This document shows positions 15,662-19,650 of a stretch of 19,650 nt of DNA, one piece after another. The position numbers and the translations under genes were made by a program. The stretch covers positions 1-19,650 of the forward strand of contig CAZGMJ010000084.1 in the NCBI GenBank assembly GCA_964526785.1, read 5' to 3'. The notes beneath the pieces were generated by a model. That model was not told the DNA's origin. It worked only from the letters and a program-made list of their open reading frames with translations, and ran no database searches. The stretch is from CAZGMJ01 sp964526785 (lineage in GTDB: Bacteria; Planctomycetota; Phycisphaerae; Sedimentisphaerales; Anaerobacaceae). The stretch's first letter is position 1; each line of letters opens with the position of its first letter.

Positions 15662-16236
15662 GCACGCCTGCCGGAAGTGCGCATTGCGCCCCGTGATCCT
15701 GCGCCGTCACTGCATGTCGAACCGCCTGCATTGCCAGAGCATGGCCCACCATAAAGACCGCAGCAAAACGAAACGAACACAGGCTCGCCGCGGCAAATCT
15801 TCAAATGTCGAATTATTCTGTGGATTTATCAGCGCAAGATTTCTATCATGGCGTACGTAGAAGATGAATCCCTGCTTCAAGCGGTCTGCTTTGGACGCCA
15901 ACTGGCAGCGAAAGCAGGTGCGCTTTCGACGGGGATAGGGGAGAACCCACTGCATTCTGTGCCGTGGGAATAAGCCGTGAAACTGAAGAACTGACTTCAT
16001 GCGTTCCAGCCTTTTCTTAGGTGCGTGTACGCGCCGGAGATTGCCGCTTGCGCATGATTGGATGCCATTGTTTCAGAGGATCGTGTGAATGGCAAACGCG
16101 GTCGGATGAAATCCTAACGCGTGCCGGACTTCGACAGCAATGGGCAAACACCGCGACGAGTTGGACCTGCCAACGACGCTGATGTGCCGCCTTCTGTTGT
16201 CGATCGACGGCATCGTACATAAGACGGAAAGATCAA
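15662..16236. other. Long intergenic region of 575 bases without a recognisable gene
   Basis: This is the longest gene-free stretch in the window. Reading both strands I find only short open frames without ribosome binding sites. A 35-codon frame begins at 16140 and overlaps the radical SAM start in another frame; a 97-codon minus-strand frame (15707-16000) has no recognisable protein features. The stretch is less GC-rich around 15770-15860 and lacks the strong codon periodicity of the flanking genes. No tRNA, terminator with a T-run or clear promoter was found. It may hold the promoter of the radical SAM gene, an RNA gene, or the remains of a lost gene. Confidence 0.5.
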
Positions 16237-17664
16237 ATGAAATATAATCATGTACTGGCTTTGAATCCCTATTTCGGGCACGGGACCGCAGCGATGGGCA
16301 TCTTCCCTCCGACCGGACTGGAGTATATCGCGGCGAATATGGAAGACCTGGTGGGCCGCATCACACTCGTCGATCTGCGCTATCAGCCCACGTATCAGGA
16401 CCCGGCCGTGCTGAGCGATTTCATCAAGAGCAATGGAGTCGATCTGGTGTGCGTTTCGATATCTTGGTCGTCCCAGTACGAGAACGTATGCAATTTCATC
16501 GGGCAATTGCCGGCCGACGTGGATACGGTCGTCGGAGGCTACAAAGCAACGCTGGAGGTGGAGGATGTATTCAAACGCTGCCCCAACGTCGATATGATCG
16601 TGCGGGGCGAAGGCGAGAACATAATCAGACAGATCGTCAGTGATGTGCCCAGAGCCGATATCCTCGGGCTATCGTGGCGCCGTGAAGGGCAAATCGTGCA
16701 CAATGACAATCAGGAACTGCCGGACATCGCCCGGATATCGTTCCCGGATCGCCTGCTCCGCGCACACGACTATACCGCCACGCTCGAAGGCATTCCTCTG
16801 ACGCGGCACAGGTTCGATACGATTCTTACCACGCGCGGCTGTCCGTTCAACTGCAAGTTCTGCACATTCAGCCTTAACCCCCTCGGACAGAAGAGGAACT
16901 ACACCGAACGTCCCGTGGAATCGGTTATCGAAGAGTTGAAAACCATCACCGCGGACATTGTTCTGGTCAGCGACGACAATTTCTTCACAAATCTCAAACG
17001 AAGCGAGCGGCTCTGCGATTTGATAATAGAAAACGGAATCGAAAAGACGTTCGTCGTGCAGGCACGGGTCGATATCGCACGGCATCGGCACATCCTGGAT
17101 AAGGCCGAAAAGGCGGGCTTTCGCGTATTTCTGATCGGGATCGAATCGCCCCACGACCGGATACTCGAACAGCTCAACAAAGGCATTACCCAGCAGCAGA
17201 TACGCGAGGCGTTCGAGGTTCTGACGCAGTACAACTTCTATCTCCACGGCTATTTCATCTACGGCAACATCGGCGAGAGCGAAGAGGAGATGCTCTATAT
17301 TCCCAGGTTCGCGAAAGAACTGAATCTCGATTCGATCAGTTTCCAGAAACTGCGGATAGAGAAATTCTCGCCGCTGAAGGAGATCGTGGACAATACGCCG
17401 GGCTATTGCTACGCCCGCGTCGGCGGCTCGGTCTATTCCGACCGTTACGGACGCAAGGAGCTCAAGCGGATACGCAACAAGATCCGGTCTTCCTTCTACG
17501 ACCTCGGCCAGGTACACCACATCGCCAAAAAGGCCGGACGGCTCGGCATCTTCACGACAGCCGATTTGCTTCGAGTGCTCCCGCGCATGCCGCAGTTGAC
17601 GTACCGGCTCTGTCGCCGCGAAAAGACAAAGCAGTCGCCGGCTGCCCCCGTATCAACCGCCTGA
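16237..17664 (+). CDS. B12-binding-domain-type radical SAM protein
   Basis: This cytoplasmic iron-sulfur enzyme of 475 residues belongs to the radical SAM superfamily, class B (cobalamin-binding-like N-terminus). Residues about 1-140 form a Rossmann-type domain with GIFPPTGLEYIAANM, VVGGYKAT (98-105) and IVRGEGE (121-127). The usual B12-ligand motif D-x-H-x-x-G is not visible, so cobalamin may not be bound through a histidine, or at all. The core carries C202-x3-C206-x2-C209 (RGCPFNCKFCTF), which ligates the [4Fe-4S] cluster, followed by SDDNFF, GIESPHDRILEQLNKGIT and YFIYGNIGESEEEM, all typical of this class. Substrates of relatives include lipids, hopanoids, tetrapyrroles and peptides; none can be chosen here. 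GGAAAG about 6 bases before the ATG supports the start. It lacks a C-terminal cysteine-rich SPASM domain, so it is not a sulfatase-maturing enzyme despite facing a sulfatase gene across 28 bases. Confidence 0.9.
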   Translation: MKYNHVLALNPYFGHGTAAMGIFPPTGLEYIAANMEDLVGRITLVDLRYQPTYQDPAVLSDFIKSNGVDLVCVSISWSSQYENVCNFIGQLPADVDTVVGGYKATLEVEDVFKRCPNVDMIVRGEGENIIRQIVSDVPRADILGLSWRREGQIVHNDNQELPDIARISFPDRLLRAHDYTATLEGIPLTRHRFDTILTTRGCPFNCKFCTFSLNPLGQKRNYTERPVESVIEELKTITADIVLVSDDNFFTNLKRSERLCDLIIENGIEKTFVVQARVDIARHRHILDKAEKAGFRVFLIGIESPHDRILEQLNKGITQQQIREAFEVLTQYNFYLHGYFIYGNIGESEEEMLYIPRFAKELNLDSISFQKLRIEKFSPLKEIVDNTPGYCYARVGGSVYSDRYGRKELKRIRNKIRSSFYDLGQVHHIAKKAGRLGIFTTADLLRVLPRMPQLTYRLCRREKTKQSPAAPVSTA

Positions 17665-17692
17665 TTGCGACCATTGCGACAGGGCCGCGCCG

Positions 17693-19585
17693 TCAGCGGT
17701 CGATGTTCTTGACGAGCCTGGAAACGTAGCCGTTTGCCCGGCCGGGCGCCGACGGATCCTGCGTGGGCATATTCTTGACGGTATCCGTCAGCCCAGCGGC
17801 TTTGTCCCCAAGAGCATCGATTGCATTGACGCAGAGCATCGAGACATATGCGCCGTTCTTGTCGGGCGGGGCGAGCTTCTCCAGGACATCGAGAGCCATA
17901 CGGAGATCCGCGTCGCTGCCGTACTGACCGAGAGCGCGTGCGGCCGTGATCTGCACGCTCGGCGATTCGTCCTTGAGAGCCCTGCGCAGTTGCGCCCGAC
18001 CGGACTCGACCGCAGACTCGCCTCGCATCAAGAAGCCCATGGCGGCCCAGTAGCGCACCCCGCTGTCGCTGTCTTTCAGCCCCGCCTTCAACTCATCCAG
18101 CACGTCCGGCTTCATCATCGAAGCGATTTCCGCCATGTCGTAAACCCTCTCCAGAGGATACTGCTTCGGATCGTGCCCCATTTGATAAATCGTGGCGCCC
18201 TCGGCTCGCCTGTGCATCTCCGCCTCGGTCAAAAAGCCCACGTCGCGAATCCGCATGATGTGCGCTCGCAACGCACCGCGAAGCTCCTGCAATACGCCCT
18301 GATGTGCCGGCGAATCGGCCAGGTTGTTTACCTCATCCGGATCGTTCTGCAGATCGTAGAGCTCCTCCGGCGCCTTGGGCTCCCAGAACACGCTCTGCGC
18401 ATCATTCAGCTTGCCCTGGTCGTACATCTTCTTCCAGACCTGAGTCGTGGGCGTCTGGAACATATAGCTGAGGTACTGGCCGTAAATGAGGTGCGGCTTA
18501 TAGTTGCGAATGTAGATGTAGCGCTGGTTGCGCACCGAGCGAACCATATCGTACCGCTCATCCATGCGCCCGCGGAAGCCGAATATGTACGGCTGCGGTT
18601 TCGTCTCGTATGTGCCCATCGCCGCATGGCCCTGCATCCAGGCCGGCGGTTTAATCCCGACGATGCTCAGAAGCGTCGGTACCAGATCGATGAAGCCCAC
18701 CAGCCGCTCGGATACGCCGCCGCTCTTGTATTCCTTCGGCGCCAGATGCTTGTACTTCTCCGGCACGTACACGATCATCGCCACGTGCAGGCCCGAATTG
18801 TACGGCCAGCGCTTGCTCCGAGGCATCCCCGAACCGTGATCGCCGTAGAAAAAGACGATCGTCTCGTCCATCAACCCCGCCTCTTTGAGTTCATCAAGCC
18901 GCTTGCCCGCCTGGGCGTCCATCTCCGTCACCTTATCGTAATACTGCGCCCAATCGTGCCGCACCTCCGGCGTATCCGGATGATACGCAGGCACAGGCGC
19001 CTCAGACATATCGTGCTTGAGCGTGTGCGGCCGTCTGCGGAGCTGGCTCTCGTGACTGACCCCGATATTGAAAATCGAGAAGAAAGGCTGCCCCGCCGGA
19101 CGTTTCTTCCAGTGCGCATTGCGCGAAGACTCATGCCAGACTTTCTCAGGCTTGATCAGGTTGTAGTCCTCCTTGCTGTTGTTGGTGCAGTAATACCCCG
19201 CCTCGCGCAGAAACTGCGGGTACATCCGCATAAAGTCCGGCATCTCTACGTGGCTCCGCATATGCTGCGCGCCTGTGCTCGTTGGATACACACCCGTGAT
19301 GATGGTCGTCCGGGCCGGTGCACAAACAGGTGCCGTCGACCACGCGACGCGATAGCGCATGGCCCCGGCCGCGAATGCATCCAGATTGGGCGTCACAGCA
19401 TAATCGTCGCCATAGCAGCCGAGTTCGGGGCCGGTGTCCTCGCACGTAATCCAAAGAATATTCGGGCGGTCCGCCGCTGATCGTTGTGCGGCCGCGCCGC
19501 AGCCGAGGCCCGGCAAACTGCTGCCCGCAAGCGCCGAGGCGGCCTGCAGAAATTGTCGTCTCGATAGACCCGCTCGTCTGTTCAT
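17693..19585 (-). CDS. Tat-exported sulfatase with C-terminal HEAT-like repeats
   Basis: This is an exported type I (formylglycine) sulfatase of 630 residues, which hydrolyses sulfate esters or sulfamates, probably on polysaccharides. Numbered from the ATG at 19585, a Tat signal S8-R-R-Q-F-L precedes a hydrophobic stretch. The mature part starts RPNILWITCEDTG, with metal ligands near Glu49-Asp50. The signature C88-A-P-A-R92 supplies the cysteine that is converted to formylglycine. FFYGDHGSG carries metal ligands Asp249-His250, and ELYDLQNDPDEVNNLA ends the sulfatase core. The sequence resembles heparan N-sulfatase-like (SGSH-type) members, which is a tentative assignment. Residues from about 475 form helical HEAT-like repeats (LKDSDSGVRYWAAMGFL, LKDESPSVQITAARALG). 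The ATG has AAGGAG 7 bases upstream; a GTG two codons earlier is less well spaced. No maturation enzyme (FGE or anSME) is in the window. The promoter must lie within or beyond the last 65 bases. Confidence 0.93.
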   Translation of the reverse strand: MNRRAGLSRRQFLQAASALAGSSLPGLGCGAAAQRSAADRPNILWITCEDTGPELGCYGDDYAVTPNLDAFAAGAMRYRVAWSTAPVCAPARTTIITGVYPTSTGAQHMRSHVEMPDFMRMYPQFLREAGYYCTNNSKEDYNLIKPEKVWHESSRNAHWKKRPAGQPFFSIFNIGVSHESQLRRRPHTLKHDMSEAPVPAYHPDTPEVRHDWAQYYDKVTEMDAQAGKRLDELKEAGLMDETIVFFYGDHGSGMPRSKRWPYNSGLHVAMIVYVPEKYKHLAPKEYKSGGVSERLVGFIDLVPTLLSIVGIKPPAWMQGHAAMGTYETKPQPYIFGFRGRMDERYDMVRSVRNQRYIYIRNYKPHLIYGQYLSYMFQTPTTQVWKKMYDQGKLNDAQSVFWEPKAPEELYDLQNDPDEVNNLADSPAHQGVLQELRGALRAHIMRIRDVGFLTEAEMHRRAEGATIYQMGHDPKQYPLERVYDMAEIASMMKPDVLDELKAGLKDSDSGVRYWAAMGFLMRGESAVESGRAQLRRALKDESPSVQITAARALGQYGSDADLRMALDVLEKLAPPDKNGAYVSMLCVNAIDALGDKAAGLTDTVKNMPTQDPSAPGRANGYVSRLVKNIDR

Positions 19586-19650
19586 CTTCACACTCCTTAA
19601 TATGACAGCGCTATTGAAATCCGCTGTATTTTGATCTTCTCTTTCGGCTG

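Noticed and set aside
16140..16247. Small gene of 35 codons just before the radical SAM gene
   Set aside because: There is no ribosome binding site and no recognisable feature, and it overlaps the radical SAM start in another frame.
16237..17664. Radical SAM enzyme as the maturase of the neighbouring sulfatase
   Set aside because: Sulfatase-maturing enzymes have a C-terminal SPASM/cysteine-rich region and no B12-binding-like N-terminus; this protein has the reverse, and the genes are convergent.
17990..19480. Plus-strand open frame of nearly 500 codons opposite the sulfatase
   Set aside because: It is an Arg/His/Leu-rich shadow of the sulfatase gene, which has an intact catalytic signature, Tat signal and ribosome binding site.
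1..19650. CRISPR array, insertion sequence, tRNA or prophage
   Set aside because: I found no evenly spaced direct repeats, transposase or integrase motifs, terminal inverted repeats or cloverleaf sequence on reading both strands.

Overview
The window looks like a chromosomal segment of a planctomycete, probably of the Phycisphaerae/Sedimentisphaerales type. The evidence is the mix of gene families: two secreted PQQ-like beta-propeller proteins, a Tat-exported sulfatase, a ThuA-domain protein, a GH123/DUF4091-like protein and a secreted protein ending in a single dockerin-like calcium loop. GC content is high. I see no rRNA, tRNA, CRISPR array, insertion sequence or phage gene. The lineage call is an inference from these families, because no marker gene is present.

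Layout, left to right. A MATE efflux transporter (+) converges, with a 4-base gap, on a minus-strand pair: a GH123-like glycosidase-fold protein followed 43 bases later by a secreted PQQ-like propeller protein. A 442-base divergent intergenic region holds one candidate promoter for each direction. It leads right into a large secreted papain-like cysteine peptidase with two beta-sandwich regions and a terminal dockerin-like motif. Next is a secreted ThuA-domain protein with its own promoter, a strong ribosome binding site and a clear rho-independent terminator. A short, possibly decayed sulfatase tail follows. Then comes a two-gene unit: a secreted fusion of a methyltransferase-like domain with PQQ-like propellers, and a TVP38/TMEM64 (VTT) membrane protein. 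After 575 bases with no recognisable gene come a B12-binding-type radical SAM enzyme (+) and, convergent with it, a sulfatase with C-terminal HEAT-like repeats (-).

Six of the eight main products carry an export signal or are membrane proteins; with the MATE and VTT proteins the window is dominated by the cell envelope. Sulfatase, GH123-like fold, ThuA and propeller proteins are typical of planctomycete machinery for sulfated or amino-sugar polysaccharides. However, this is not a tight polysaccharide locus: the genes form several short transcription units, and no SusC/D-like transporter or regulator is visible.

The points most worth a second look are the exported methyltransferase-propeller fusion (11669-14896), the IdeS-like peptidase with a half-dockerin (7511-10315), the GH123-like protein without an evident catalytic Asp-Glu pair, and a change in the sign of strand G/C bias near 10.3-11.7 kb that ignores gene orientation.
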